Source of the DNA: Verrucomicrobiota bacterium
GTDB lineage: Bacteria; Verrucomicrobiota; Verrucomicrobiia; Limisphaerales; UBA8199
DNA length: 52,154 bases
Assembly: GCA_029974925.1 (NCBI GenBank)
Contig: JARKQH010000017.1
Location: 1 to 52,154 of the forward strand
Reading direction: 5' to 3'
The notes under the pieces are model-generated. The model saw only the letters and a program-made list of their open reading frames with translations, had not been told where the DNA came from and ran no database searches. The first letter of the stretch is position 1. Every line of letters begins with the position of its first letter. The position numbers and the translations under genes are program-made. This document shows, piece after piece, positions 7,391 to 15,850 of the stretch.

Positions 7391-10300
7391 ATGACTGGTA
7401 GCGCAAACTGGGGTGCGCCTCGTGGAGGGCGCGTCCGGCGGAGAGCCGCCGCGCGGCGCCGGCCGTGGGTTATTGCGGCGGCCGCCGCCGCAGGCCGGGT
7501 TCGCCATGCCTTGGCGGCCGGGCTGGTGGCCGGCGTGCTGGGCTGCCTTGCCGCGGGAGCGGCTGAGGAGACAATCCCGGTCCCGGCGTCCGGGAGTGTG
7601 ACCGACCCGGCAGCCGAACCGGGGCCGGGTGTTCCGGCTGAAAGCACGAATGCGCCCGCCCCATCCGAGGCCGCTGCACCCTCGATCAAGGCTGTGCCCC
7701 CGGCTGCCGCCCTCCGGCCGTTGCCCGGTTTGCGGGCCGAGGTGGTGGCGGATGAGACTCTCGTGTCGGCCCCGGTGGCCATGGCGTTCGACGAGCAAGG
7801 ACGGTTGTTTGTGGCGGAACGGCCCGAGGACAACCCGCGGCTGGGGCGCATCCGGCTCTTGTCGGACACAGACCACGACGGCGTGTTCGATCAGAGCTCG
7901 GTTTATGCCGAAGACCTGCCCCACGCCTCGTCGGTGGCCTGTTACAAAGGCGGGGTGTTCGTGGCGGCGACGCCCGAAATCCTGTACCTGAAGGACCTCG
8001 AGGGAGCGGGAACGGCAACCGTCCGGCGGGTCATGTTCAAAGGCTTTGGGCAGAACGGGACGTCGGGAGGAGAGACGGGAAGCTCGAGGCTGATCGGGCA
8101 TCTGACCTGGGGGCCCGACGGCCGGATTTACGGCACCAGCGCGGGCCTTGGCGGCGAGGTCAGTTCCCCGGCCGCGCCATCCCTGCCCGCGGTGGAACTG
8201 GAGGGAGCCGACTTTTCATTTGACCCTCGCACACTGGCGTTGCGGCGCGAAGCCGGGCCGGCGGAATCGGGGATTCTCTTCGACCCCTTCGGGCGGAGAT
8301 TCGTCAGCGAATACCGGCGGCCGCTGTTGCAGGTGATGTACGACCCCGCGCATTTCCTGCGGAACCCCGGCTTTGCCCCGGCGCCGGCGTTGCGGGAGGT
8401 GGTTCCTCCGTCGGTGCGGTTGTGGGTTGGCGATTCTGGCGGCACGCGCCTGCCGGCAGCCAGCGAAACTCCAGGCGCGTTGACTGGCGCGAAACGGGAA
8501 GGCGGGGAGGGACCCCGGCGTTCGCGTCCGTTCCTGGCGGCTCAAGGGGGCTGCATTTATGCTGACGCGCTCCTGCCCACCAACTTTTACGGGAACCTGT
8601 TCATTGCCGAACCGGCGGCGGGGGTGGTCTGCCGCCTGGTTTTGCGGACCAATGGGCTGGAATGGGTTGCCCACCGTCCTGCCGGCCAGGCGACCCGCGA
8701 GTTCCTCGAAGCGTCCGATCCGCAATTTCACCCGGTGCAGGTGGCGGTGGGACCCGAGGGGGCGCTGTATGTGGCGGACCGACGGGATGGCGCCAGCGGG
8801 CGGATTTATCGGGTGGTGCCGGAGACCTATCGGCCCGCCCCGGCCAAGGGATTGGAAAAGGCCGATGCGCGCGAGTTGGTTGCCGCCCTGGCCAGCACCA
8901 ACCAATGGCGGCGCGAGACGGCCCAGCGCCTGCTGGTTGAGCGCGAGGAGTCGAATTTGACCCCGACGTTTCTCGGTCAGATGCTGCTCAAGTCGCCCGC
9001 GCCGGTCGCCCGCATCCAGGCGCTTCATGCGCTGGCGAACCTGGGCGTGCTCACCGAGAAGCTGTTGGTGAAGGCGTTGCAGGCTCAGGACGAGCGGGTT
9101 CGTGAGCAGGCGTTGCGGGTGGCGGATGCCTACCTCGGCGGGCGCCCGTTTTCAGAGACGCTCGCAGGCCAGTTCAAGACGCTCAGCCGCGACAGCTCCC
9201 TGCGGGTCCGGTACCAGCTTGCGCTGGCGTTGGGCCAGGTGCAGCACCCCGGCCGCGGGCTGCTCCTGGCCGAGATTCTGGCGCAGGATGCCGACAATCC
9301 CTGGCTGCGGACGGCGGTGCTTTGTTCAGTCCCGCCGGACGCGGGGGCGTGGTTCACGTTGTTGTCGCGCAACCCGCGGTTTGCCCGGAGCCCCGCCGGT
9401 GAGGAATTCCTGCGGGTGCTGGCGGGGACGATTGGGCTGCGCAGCCGCCCGGGCGAGGTGGCGGCGGTGATTCAACACGCGACTTCGAGTTCGGTCCTGC
9501 CGGTCGAATCCCTGGGGTTGCTGGCTTCGTTGGGGGAGGGGCTGAAACGGAACGGCAATGAGCTGGCCGCGGCGAACACGAACGGCGTGCTCGACCGTGT
9601 CTTCAGCTCCGCGCTGCTGGCGGCCGGGGCGGCGGGGACCGAGGAACGCCTTCGTCTCGAGGCCCTGCGGTTGGTCGGCGTCTCCCGTTTCACTTACGCC
9701 GAGGCGGGAGATGTGTTGTTGCTGTTGCTGACCAACCCGAGGGTCTCCCCCGCCGTGCAGGCCGCGGCCGTGTCGGTCCTGAGTCAGTATGCCGACCCTC
9801 GCCTGGCAACCAATGTGTTGAACCGTTGGACGGCTTTCGCTCCCGCCCTGCGGCCAGAGCTGGTCAGTTGCCTGTTGGCCCGGGTCGAGCGGGCGGGCAT
9901 CACCCTCGAGGCCATCCAAAACGGCGTGATCCCTCCCGCCGACCTGTCGTTTCAACACGTCCACCTGCTGCGGTCGTGGCCGGACCCGACAATCCGGCAA
10001 TGGGCCGAGCGGGTGTTTGGGCCCCTGAGCTTGCGGCGGCCCGAAGCGGTGGAGTTTTTTCAACCGGCACTCCGGCTCCAAGGCAACAGCTCCCGCGGAC
10101 AACGGATTTTTTCCGCCCGGTGCGCCTCGTGCCATTCCGCTTCTCCGGCTGACGGCCAGCTTGGGCCCAGCCTGCGCGGCGTCGGCGCCTGGACCCCGGG
10201 AGAGTTGTTGAGCGCCGTGCTCGAGCCCACGTACGAAATCCGGACGGGGTACGAAACCTGGCTGTTCGAAACCCGGGAAGCCGCGGTGTTCGTTGGGCGT

Positions 10301-10483
10301 GTCGAGGCGGTCACGCCTGAAACGATTGTTTTGCGCCGTCCCGGGCAGGCGGCCACGGTCTGGCCGCGGGCCGCCTTCTTTCTCACGGAACCGCGGCCGT
10401 GGTCGCTGATGCCCGAGGCGCTCGAGAACGGGCTGACGCCGCAGGACATGGCCGACCTGCTGGAATACCTGCGGGGGTTGTAG
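7391..10483 (+). CDS. PVC-type membrane-bound dehydrogenase with HEAT repeats and C-terminal cytochrome c domain
   Basis: 1030 residues, exported. The N-terminus has a basic stretch and a hydrophobic segment (HALAAGLVAGVLGCLAAGAA, about residues 38-57), then an Ala/Pro-rich linker to ~105. Residues ~110-470 form a beta-propeller-like sorbosone/glucose-dehydrogenase domain (VAMAFDEQGRLFVAERPEDN; GHLTWGPDGRIYGTSAGLGG; VGPEGALYVADRRDG), matching the 'PVC-type' dehydrogenase domain. Residues ~480-870 are HEAT-like helices. The last ~130 residues are the matching haem domain, with CASCH (Cys911, Cys914, His915) and a distal SLMPEAL that supplies a Met ligand. Such proteins are abundant in Planctomycetes and Verrucomicrobia and are thought to oxidise sugars or related compounds in the periplasm; the substrate is unknown. 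It is monocistronic and convergent with the DegT gene. Confidence 0.9.
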   Translation: MTGSANWGAPRGGRVRRRAAARRRPWVIAAAAAAGRVRHALAAGLVAGVLGCLAAGAAEETIPVPASGSVTDPAAEPGPGVPAESTNAPAPSEAAAPSIKAVPPAAALRPLPGLRAEVVADETLVSAPVAMAFDEQGRLFVAERPEDNPRLGRIRLLSDTDHDGVFDQSSVYAEDLPHASSVACYKGGVFVAATPEILYLKDLEGAGTATVRRVMFKGFGQNGTSGGETGSSRLIGHLTWGPDGRIYGTSAGLGGEVSSPAAPSLPAVELEGADFSFDPRTLALRREAGPAESGILFDPFGRRFVSEYRRPLLQVMYDPAHFLRNPGFAPAPALREVVPPSVRLWVGDSGGTRLPAASETPGALTGAKREGGEGPRRSRPFLAAQGGCIYADALLPTNFYGNLFIAEPAAGVVCRLVLRTNGLEWVAHRPAGQATREFLEASDPQFHPVQVAVGPEGALYVADRRDGASGRIYRVVPETYRPAPAKGLEKADARELVAALASTNQWRRETAQRLLVEREESNLTPTFLGQMLLKSPAPVARIQALHALANLGVLTEKLLVKALQAQDERVREQALRVADAYLGGRPFSETLAGQFKTLSRDSSLRVRYQLALALGQVQHPGRGLLLAEILAQDADNPWLRTAVLCSVPPDAGAWFTLLSRNPRFARSPAGEEFLRVLAGTIGLRSRPGEVAAVIQHATSSSVLPVESLGLLASLGEGLKRNGNELAAANTNGVLDRVFSSALLAAGAAGTEERLRLEALRLVGVSRFTYAEAGDVLLLLLTNPRVSPAVQAAAVSVLSQYADPRLATNVLNRWTAFAPALRPELVSCLLARVERAGITLEAIQNGVIPPADLSFQHVHLLRSWPDPTIRQWAERVFGPLSLRRPEAVEFFQPALRLQGNSSRGQRIFSARCASCHSASPADGQLGPSLRGVGAWTPGELLSAVLEPTYEIRTGYETWLFETREAAVFVGRVEAVTPETIVLRRPGQAATVWPRAAFFLTEPRPWSLMPEALENGLTPQDMADLLEYLRGL

Positions 10484-10495
10484 ATTGAAGAACGG

Positions 10496-11872
10496 CTAAG
10501 CGCTTCTAAGCCTGGCGGAGTTCTTGTGGATTTTTTCCACGGCGCGCACGACGTCATCCATGTCGGCCTTGGAGCCCAACAACATGCCGGTGCTGCTCAG
10601 CCATACGGACGTGTCAAAGGTCTTCAGCAGGCCGGGGCAATGATTCCGAGCCTTGTAAGCTTCCCAATCGAGTTCCTGGCTGGTGTAGAACTTTTTGTAC
10701 ACCTCCGTCTTGAACATTTCGTGGATGAACTCCTGGGTGTAAATCGGGTACTTGGGATAGCCGGGGCTGGCCGGCACCCCCTCGGCCGAGAGCGCCTTGA
10801 CAAAGTCCGCCCGCGACAAGCCGTTGAACTCCGCCTCGTTGTAGATGAACGGGTACATGTAGTACGAGAGCCGGGTCACGCCGGGATACGGCTTGACCGG
10901 GGTGATGCCGGGGATGGCGGCCAGTTTGGGCGTCAGATACGCGGCGTTTTCGTTGCGGATGCGCGTTTGCTCCTCGAGTTTCCGCATCTGGCACAAGCCG
11001 ATGGCCGCCTGGTATTCGGCCATGCGGATTTTGTTGCCCAGGATGAAGGCGGCGATGTTTTCATACGACCCCGGGGCAACGTTGGTTTTGTAGCCGTAGT
11101 TATGGTACGAATAGACCTTGTCGTACAAGGCGGCATCATCGGTGAGGATGGCGCCGCCTTCGCCGATGGGCATGACCTTGGAGGTCTGGAAACTGAAGCA
11201 GCCGGTCGTGCCGAACGTGCCGAGGTTCTTGCCGTTGATTGCCGTCAGGTGCGCCTGGCAGACATCCTCGACCACCTGCAGCTTGTGTTTTCGGGCAATC
11301 TCCATGATGCGCTCCATGTCGGTGGCGTAGCCGCAAATGTGGACCGGCAGGATGGCCTTGGTGCGCGGGGTGATTTTTTCCTCCACCTTGGCGGGGTCCA
11401 TCTGGTAGGTCAGCGGGTCAATATCCGCAAAGACGGGCATGGCGCCTTTGTAGAGCACCCCCAGCAGGCTGGCGCTGAAGGTGTAGGGGGCGCAAATCAC
11501 TTCGTCGCCCGGGTTCAAATCCATCACCATGAAGGAGGCGCTGAGCGCGTTGGTGCCGTTGACGACGGCCAGGCAGTACTTCGCCCCCAGCAGCGCGGCC
11601 CACTTCTCCTCGAACTCCTTCACCAGCTTGCTGCGCGACCACGTCCGGCTGTGGAGCACCTGGGTAACGGCGGCATCATCGGCCGGATCCCAGGCCGGCC
11701 AGGCGGGCCAGCCTTTGGCGTGGGCCTTGGGGCCGCCCAGCAACGCCGGGGTCGCGGCCTCGCCGCTGACCTCCGCAAGGAGCGACCCGGCGGCGCCCGC
11801 CGCCAGCCAGGCGCTGCCGCCGGCCACCGAGCTGCGTTTGAGGAACTCACGTCGCGAGAGATTTGTCTTCAT
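10496..11872 (-). CDS. DegT/DnrJ/EryC1/StrS-family PLP protein with a twin-arginine signal
   Basis: 458 residues. The start is ATG 11872, preceded by AGGAAAT; it gives a twin-arginine signal SRREFLKR (Arg7-Arg8) followed by a hydrophobic Ala/Gly stretch to ~35. The rest is a full DegT-type aminotransferase fold: VVNGTNALSASF binding the PLP phosphate, VVEDVCQAH with the pyridine-binding Asp203, and CFSFQTSKVMPIGEGGAI with the Schiff-base Lys232. DegT enzymes normally make amino sugars on nucleotide-linked substrates in the cytoplasm. Here the signal predicts export of the folded, PLP-loaded protein. All cofactor residues are kept, so it may be catalytic outside the cytoplasm or have been reused for binding. 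An in-frame start 17 codons upstream is ignored because it would bury the Tat signal. No partner genes for nucleotide-sugar synthesis are adjacent. Confidence 0.88.
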   Translation of the reverse strand: MKTNLSRREFLKRSSVAGGSAWLAAGAAGSLLAEVSGEAATPALLGGPKAHAKGWPAWPAWDPADDAAVTQVLHSRTWSRSKLVKEFEEKWAALLGAKYCLAVVNGTNALSASFMVMDLNPGDEVICAPYTFSASLLGVLYKGAMPVFADIDPLTYQMDPAKVEEKITPRTKAILPVHICGYATDMERIMEIARKHKLQVVEDVCQAHLTAINGKNLGTFGTTGCFSFQTSKVMPIGEGGAILTDDAALYDKVYSYHNYGYKTNVAPGSYENIAAFILGNKIRMAEYQAAIGLCQMRKLEEQTRIRNENAAYLTPKLAAIPGITPVKPYPGVTRLSYYMYPFIYNEAEFNGLSRADFVKALSAEGVPASPGYPKYPIYTQEFIHEMFKTEVYKKFYTSQELDWEAYKARNHCPGLLKTFDTSVWLSSTGMLLGSKADMDDVVRAVEKIHKNSARLRSA

Positions 11873-11982
11873 ATTTCCTGGATGCCATGGATTTGCGGGT
11901 GTGCCATCACACGATGTTTGCACCGGAAGCTCTTACCTCAGCCGCGTCCCCTTGGCAATCCCAGCCGCCGAGCCTTCGCGGG

Positions 11983-12013
11983 TGGCACGGGCAGCTTGCC
12001 CGGGTCCGTGCCA
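11983..12013. repeat. Short interspersed-type hairpin between the DegT and lipoprotein genes
   Basis: tggcacgg (11983-11990) pairs perfectly with ccgtgcca (12006-12013). Inside it, gggca (11989-11993) can alternatively pair with tgccc (11997-12001). There is no T tract. Sequence of the type 'GTGGCACGGGCA..TGCCCG' looks like an interspersed intergenic repeat. I see no gene in 11873-12221. Confidence 0.4.
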
Positions 12014-12221
12014 TCTGGGGCAGGATGTCAGGCGCCAGCCCCCGGCCCGGTCCGCCTGCCCCGGGGGCTGGGGGCATGGCGTCCAGACGGCGACGGGGGT
12101 CGTGAATTCCGCGGAGGCGGCCCGGCTCCGAGTCGGGCCTCTCTGGGGCTGACCTTTTGCGGCCGGATTTTGACAGAGGTCAAACCTCGCAGATGCGCGA
12201 AGGTGTAAGGTCCGCTTGGTC

Positions 12222-12704
12222 ATGAAGAGTATTGCACAGATAACCCGCCGGCTGGCGAGGCTGCGGTTTCTTTCCGGCGCGGCACTGGTCTTGGGGCTCG
12301 TGTTGGGACCGGCCGGGTGCAGCACGCGCAGGTCCGGCTCCGCAAGTCCGGCTCCTGCCGCGCCAGCCCGCTACGCCAGGCTGGAACTGAACGACGGGAA
12401 AAAGTGGGTGGTGGACAAGCCGATGATGGCGCACCTCCGCAATCTGGAACAGGCGGTTGTGGAGTTTGATCGCACGCCGGGGAAGAACCACGCGCTGCTC
12501 GCCTCGGAGATTCAGGAACACCTTGGCCGTCTGGTGACCCACTGCACGATGGAGGGCAAGGCGCACGACGAGCTGCACAAATGGCTGATGCCGTTCCTGG
12601 GGCTGAGCGCGGACTACTCGAAGGCCGCCGAGCTTCAGGTCCAACAACAGAAACTCCAGGAAATCCGCCACGCCCTGCGCGTGTTCAACGAGTATTTTGA
12701 ATAG
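12222..12704 (+). CDS. Lipoprotein with a conserved Cys/His motif, possibly metal-binding
   Basis: 160 residues. The start is ATG 12222 (a TTG two codons upstream is ignored). A signal with a long hydrophobic stretch ends at a lipobox LGPAGC (Cys about residue 33). After a short Ala/Pro/Ser linker comes an all-helical domain: LNDGKKWVVDKPMMAHL, then heptad-like helices, then HCTMEGKAHDELHKWLMPFL near residues 107-126. The combination 'NxGKKWxVDxxMxxH' plus 'CxMxGxAHxxLH' recalls a small periplasmic family, seen in Bacteroidetes and relatives near metal-efflux genes. That is from memory and unverified. The Cys, Met and three His residues are suited to binding copper or another soft metal. The neighbours give no support for or against this. 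I cannot name a function with confidence. Confidence 0.75.
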   Translation: MKSIAQITRRLARLRFLSGAALVLGLVLGPAGCSTRRSGSASPAPAAPARYARLELNDGKKWVVDKPMMAHLRNLEQAVVEFDRTPGKNHALLASEIQEHLGRLVTHCTMEGKAHDELHKWLMPFLGLSADYSKAAELQVQQQKLQEIRHALRVFNEYFE

Positions 12705-12766
12705 CTCGTTTCGGCGGACTGCGGACCCTCCACGACCGCGCCGTTGCGGTCCGGGCCGGACGAGGC

Positions 12767-14242
12767 TCAGGAATCGGAGGGCGGGCGGGGTTTGCGGTAA
12801 AGCCAAGAGATGGGGGTGCCGGCGAGGACCAGCGCGGCGCCGAACAGGGCGTTGAGCATCGCCGGCCTTCCGGCGGCAAGGGCGGCGCGGTAGCTCGAGA
12901 TATCATGCAGCAGTGTCAGCGCCAGGTAGAGCACCGAGAAAAGGATAAACACGCCGGGAACGAGTGGGTAGCCGGGCACCCGGTACGGGCGCGGCGTGTC
13001 GGGTTCTTTGCGGCGCAGCACAAACAGGCCGAACGCGCCGGCCGCATAAAACACCCAGCTCACAAAGATCAGCGTGTCGGTCAGCGTGTCGAAGGTTCCA
13101 CTGAAAAGCAGCGCCACGCTCCACAGGCCCTGAACCCCCAGCGACGCCGCCGGCGTATGAAAGCGGGGATGGGCGCGCCCCAGCCAGCGCGGGAACACCC
13201 CGCGCCGGGCCATGGAAAAATAGACTCGCGCAGTCGCCAGGATGGTGGCGTTGACGGTGCCGAAAGTGGAGACCATTACGGCCATGGCGATCCATTTGCC
13301 GCCGCCGGCCCGGCAGCGCTCGGCCACATCGGCGGCGACGAGTTTGGATTGGGCCATGAGCTCGACCGGCAGCACGTAAGCGAACGCGAGGTTCATCAGG
13401 AGGTAAACGGCCGTCACCATCAGCAGCCCGATGAGCAGGCCCCGGGGGATGTTCCGTTGCGGTTCCCGAATTTCGCCCGCGATATAGGTCAGCTTGTTCC
13501 AGCCGTCATAGGCCCAGAACGCGCCCTGCAAGGCGGCGGCGATGCCGACGAGCAACAGCCAGCCATGGGGGCGGAGCGTCGGTGAATCCGCGGTGAGGTT
13601 GGCGGCCGTGCCCACGCCCGGCGCCAGGAACGCCACCAGCACCAGCGCAGCCATGGCGGTCACCTTGGCGACCGTGAACACGTTCTGCACCAGGCCGCCA
13701 AATTTCACGCCGAGGTAGTTGATGGCGGTCAGCAGAAGGATCAGGGAGGCGGCGACCACTTTGATCCCGAACTCGCGCAGCGGCGCGACGTCGCCAATGC
13801 CCGGCAGGTGGAATGACCAGCCGGCGGCCGGGCCGGACCATTCCGGCAGGTGGACCCACTGCGTCGCGTACTCGGCAAAGACATAGGCAATGGCGGCGAT
13901 CGAACCGGTTTGGATGACGGCGAACACCGCCCAGCCGTAGAGGAACGCCGTAAAGGGGCCATAAATGCGCTCGAAATAGACGTATTGGCCGCCGGTTTCG
14001 GGAATCATGGCCGCGATCTCGGCGTTGGTGAGCGCCCCGAACAGGGTGATCACGCCGGCCAGCGCCCACACGGCCAGCAGCAGTTCGGGCGAACCCAACT
14101 GCCCGGCCATCACTCCCGGTTTGCGAAAGATGCCGGACCCGATCACCCCGCCCACCACCATCATCACGGTGGTGAACAGGCCCAGGCTCGGGCGCAAGCC
14201 CGGCTTGACGGCGGAAGGCTCGGGGGACGGAGCTGGGGGCAT
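12767..14242 (-). CDS. Amino-acid permease, APC superfamily (LAT/SLC7-like)
   Basis: 491 residues with about 12 hydrophobic segments, placing it in the inner membrane. The first helix has the APC signature VVGGVIGSGIFRKPG, where the broken helix forms the substrate site. It is followed by GALTNAEIAAMIPETGGQYVYFERIYG, given here only as its role: the conserved TM2-3 region of LAT-type transporters. Later segments carry FWAYDGWNKLTYIAGEI and a C-terminal RRKEPDTPRPYRVPGYP, also typical. It probably carries neutral amino acids by exchange or uptake, but specificity cannot be read from sequence. Convergent with the preceding lipoprotein; no linked biosynthetic or catabolic gene. Confidence 0.9.
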   Translation of the reverse strand: MPPAPSPEPSAVKPGLRPSLGLFTTVMMVVGGVIGSGIFRKPGVMAGQLGSPELLLAVWALAGVITLFGALTNAEIAAMIPETGGQYVYFERIYGPFTAFLYGWAVFAVIQTGSIAAIAYVFAEYATQWVHLPEWSGPAAGWSFHLPGIGDVAPLREFGIKVVAASLILLLTAINYLGVKFGGLVQNVFTVAKVTAMAALVLVAFLAPGVGTAANLTADSPTLRPHGWLLLVGIAAALQGAFWAYDGWNKLTYIAGEIREPQRNIPRGLLIGLLMVTAVYLLMNLAFAYVLPVELMAQSKLVAADVAERCRAGGGKWIAMAVMVSTFGTVNATILATARVYFSMARRGVFPRWLGRAHPRFHTPAASLGVQGLWSVALLFSGTFDTLTDTLIFVSWVFYAAGAFGLFVLRRKEPDTPRPYRVPGYPLVPGVFILFSVLYLALTLLHDISSYRAALAAGRPAMLNALFGAALVLAGTPISWLYRKPRPPSDS

Positions 14243-14376
14243 GGGGCGGTCAGGTTGAGGCGCGCAGTGGAGGGGGAGGGGGGGAGGATTATTGCAAGTG
14301 CTGTCACCCGGCTTGGCGGTGCGTTTCCGTCACCTGTCAGCACCTCGTTCCCGCCCCGGCCCCGGGATGCGGGGCG

Positions 14377-15309
14377 CTAAAAGCGGAGACGCAAGTAACC
14401 TTGCCCAGCCTCGATCAACACCAGGGCCGTGTTGGTGGTTCCGTCCGAAGTAATGGCCGGCTGCGGGTTCAAGTCCTGCCAGTCGGGAGGGGAAAGGCTG
14501 GCCGTGGATTGAATGGCTGCGCCCTGGGCTGGTCCCACCCAGGACAAGGCCAGGTTGTTGCCCACTCGAACCGCGGACAGGGCGGGGGGGCGAGTGGCGG
14601 CAAGGACATCAATTTCCCACACCAACGGCGAAACAAACGCCGCGGTCAATCCATCATCCGTTCCCGTGAAGGGGTTCAGGCCGTCAAAGGGGTCGCGCAT
14701 TTGGCCCCCGGTGTTGTCCACGGAGTAGAAGTCGAACTCGACATGAGTCGCCTGTAGGGCCAGGGGGCCGGCGGTGTCGGTCAATTGTGACAGCACCACG
14801 CGCCAATTGTTGATTTGCGGAGTGTTCAAGGTGCCGGAGGGGTGGGATTGCACATAGACAGGCTCGGTAAAAGTTTGCCCGCCATCGGAAGAGAACCGCA
14901 CCGTGTAGGTGTGGAACACCCGGCCATCGCGCCCGTTGTTGCCGGTGAAAACCCGGATTTCGCCAATGTCGGCCGGGGCCGCCAGGGCATACTGAATTCG
15001 TTTGGCCGGCAAGCCCGCCCCGGGAAAATCGTTGAGCAGCCCGGTCAGGCCCGAAGCCAGGATGCCGGCCCCGTCCGTGAACGCGGGCAGTTTGTCCTCG
15101 GCATTGACCACCGCCGGGTGCCATCCCTTGTCGCCAGGCAGCTCGGTGGCGATCAGCCCCTGGATCAAATCCGTCGAATCGTACAACACCGGCAGAGCCG
15201 ATTCCTCACCCTGGCTCACTGCCAGGCTGGGTGCGGCACAGGCCGGCGCCTGCCAAAGGCAAATCGCGGCGCCGGATAAGGAACACAGGAAAGGGATCAT
15301 TGTTTTCAT
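14377..15309 (-). CDS. Secreted beta-rich protein of unknown function
   Basis: 310 residues with a signal peptide (MKTMIPFLCSLSGAAICLW, cleavage probably after PACA). Residues ~40-235 look like a jelly-roll/galactose-binding module: DIGEIRVFTGNNGRDGRVFH, VRFSSDGGQTF and HVEFDFYSVDN are the kinds of strands found in F5/8 type C or related domains. The last ~65 residues (NLALSWVGPA ... DWQDLNPQ ... GYLRLRF) form a small Ig/FN3-like tail often present at the end of verrucomicrobial secreted proteins. The C-terminus of the giant protein at 18915-26612 resembles it. It is likely extracellular or surface-bound. Function unknown; monocistronic. Confidence 0.8.
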   Translation of the reverse strand: MKTMIPFLCSLSGAAICLWQAPACAAPSLAVSQGEESALPVLYDSTDLIQGLIATELPGDKGWHPAVVNAEDKLPAFTDGAGILASGLTGLLNDFPGAGLPAKRIQYALAAPADIGEIRVFTGNNGRDGRVFHTYTVRFSSDGGQTFTEPVYVQSHPSGTLNTPQINNWRVVLSQLTDTAGPLALQATHVEFDFYSVDNTGGQMRDPFDGLNPFTGTDDGLTAAFVSPLVWEIDVLAATRPPALSAVRVGNNLALSWVGPAQGAAIQSTASLSPPDWQDLNPQPAITSDGTTNTALVLIEAGQGYLRLRF

Positions 15310-15448
15310 GACAAAACAGGGGCCAACCGGGTTTTAATTTCATCTTTACTCTACGCCGGTTGGGCGTTCGCGCAAGGGGAGAATCAATGCCGCCTCCGAA
15401 GCCTCTGGACCGTTGGGCGGGCCGGCCTCCCGCCAAGGAGAACGCCGT

Positions 15449-15850
15449 TCAGCTCTGCAGCCTCGGCGGGGGGATTGGCGCTTGGGCGCGGCGGGCCTCG
15501 CGGACAATGGCCCAACTGGTGCCCAGGGCCCAGAGCCAGCTCGCCGCAAAGAGGGCGATTCCCAGCAACGGCCAGCGGACCGCCTGCCACAGTTCGCCCA
15601 GCACCACCACCGGATCGGCGGCGGGGTCTTGAATCCGCGACCAGTTTTTGAAGAACCACCAGAAAAAACGGACGCCGCAGCCTGTGGTGAGCAGCACGCC
15701 GGCCAGTCCAAGCCCAGCCTGGACGTAGCCAATGCGACGGCCCCCCAGCAGGGAGCCGAACCCCGGAATCGCCAGGTTGGTGGTGAGGCACCCCCAGGCG
15801 GTCTGGGGACTAAGCCCCCGACGCGGGCCGAGAGCCAAAGAGATCTTCAT
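15449..15850 (-). CDS. Small membrane protein (TM2-like)
   Basis: 133 residues. The start, ATG 15850, lies 41 bases inside the end of the GYF_2 gene, so the two genes overlap and are co-transcribed. It begins with a short basic segment, then PGFGSLLGGRRIGYVQAG, which resembles the TM2-domain pattern of a glycine-rich loop between two helices (about residues 28-60). A third hydrophobic helix lies around 92-118, after the charged segment NWSRIQDPAADP. It is an inner-membrane protein of unknown function. Membership of the cluster with the GYF_2 and DUF2752 proteins suggests a shared membrane role. Confidence 0.7.
   Translation of the reverse strand: MKISLALGPRRGLSPQTAWGCLTTNLAIPGFGSLLGGRRIGYVQAGLGLAGVLLTTGCGVRFFWWFFKNWSRIQDPAADPVVVLGELWQAVRWPLLGIALFAASWLWALGTSWAIVREARRAQAPIPPPRLQS

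Noticed and set aside
10526-12208. 560-codon open frame on the plus strand
   Set aside because: Antisense to the complete DegT gene; its product is a low-complexity Val/Gly/Ala/His/Arg mix.
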